Shown here piece after piece: positions 6,688-6,721 of a stretch of 6,721 bases of DNA. This DNA comes from an uncultured Clostridia bacterium (GTDB lineage Bacteria; Bacillota; Clostridia; Oscillospirales; Acutalibacteraceae), in the NCBI GenBank assembly GCA_937897215.1, contig CALCBQ010000109.1:1-6721 (forward strand), written 5' to 3'. Below the pieces are notes generated by a model. That model saw nothing but the letters and a program-made list of their open reading frames with translations, had not been told where the DNA came from and ran no database searches. Made by a program: the position numbers and the translations under genes. Numbering within the stretch: position 1 is the first letter of the stretch; each line of letters starts with the position of its first letter.

Positions 6688-6721
6688 GAATTAGGCAACA
6701 AATTCCCTTTGGAACAGCGGG

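Overview
The window looks like a chromosomal segment from a low-to-moderate GC Gram-positive gut Clostridium relative (Oscillospiraceae/Ruminococcus-like). This is inferred from the AT-leaning codons, strong AGGAGG-type ribosome binding sites, a Firmicute-style NrdR with its box, and a secreted protein ending in a dockerin-like domain. No rRNA, tRNA, CRISPR array, transposase or integrase is visible. The species cannot be named from the sequence alone.

Region 1 (1-3505, + strand) is a tightly packed operon whose start lies before the window. It encodes a circularly permuted type 2 ATP-grasp protein (5' end missing), an alpha-E (DUF403) protein, a cytoplasmic transglutaminase-like protein and a TIM-barrel sugar-phosphate isomerase/epimerase-like protein. 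Adjacent genes overlap by 19 bp or are separated by 1 bp and 5 bp. The first three form the ATP-grasp/alpha-E/transglutaminase cassette that comparative genomics has linked to amide (peptide) bond synthesis. Its product is unknown to me. The TIM-barrel gene as fourth member is the least expected part.

Region 2 (3506-5577, + strand) starts with a good promoter overlapped by a NrdR-box-like palindrome. It is followed by nrdR, the ATP-cone repressor of ribonucleotide reductase genes, and 28 bp later by a secreted transglutaminase-like protein with a C-terminal dockerin-like domain. A strong hairpin with A and T tracts on its two sides ends this unit and also serves the convergent gene.

Region 3 (5646-6721) holds cysK (O-acetylserine sulfhydrylase) on the - strand with its own short leader. 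At the window edge there is a GC-rich perfect hairpin that lacks a T tract and may be a dispersed repeat.

Functional picture: the four-gene operon is a candidate biosynthetic or peptide-tagging system. nrdR appears to be autoregulated and probably co-transcribed with the secreted transglutaminase. cysK is an independent housekeeping gene.
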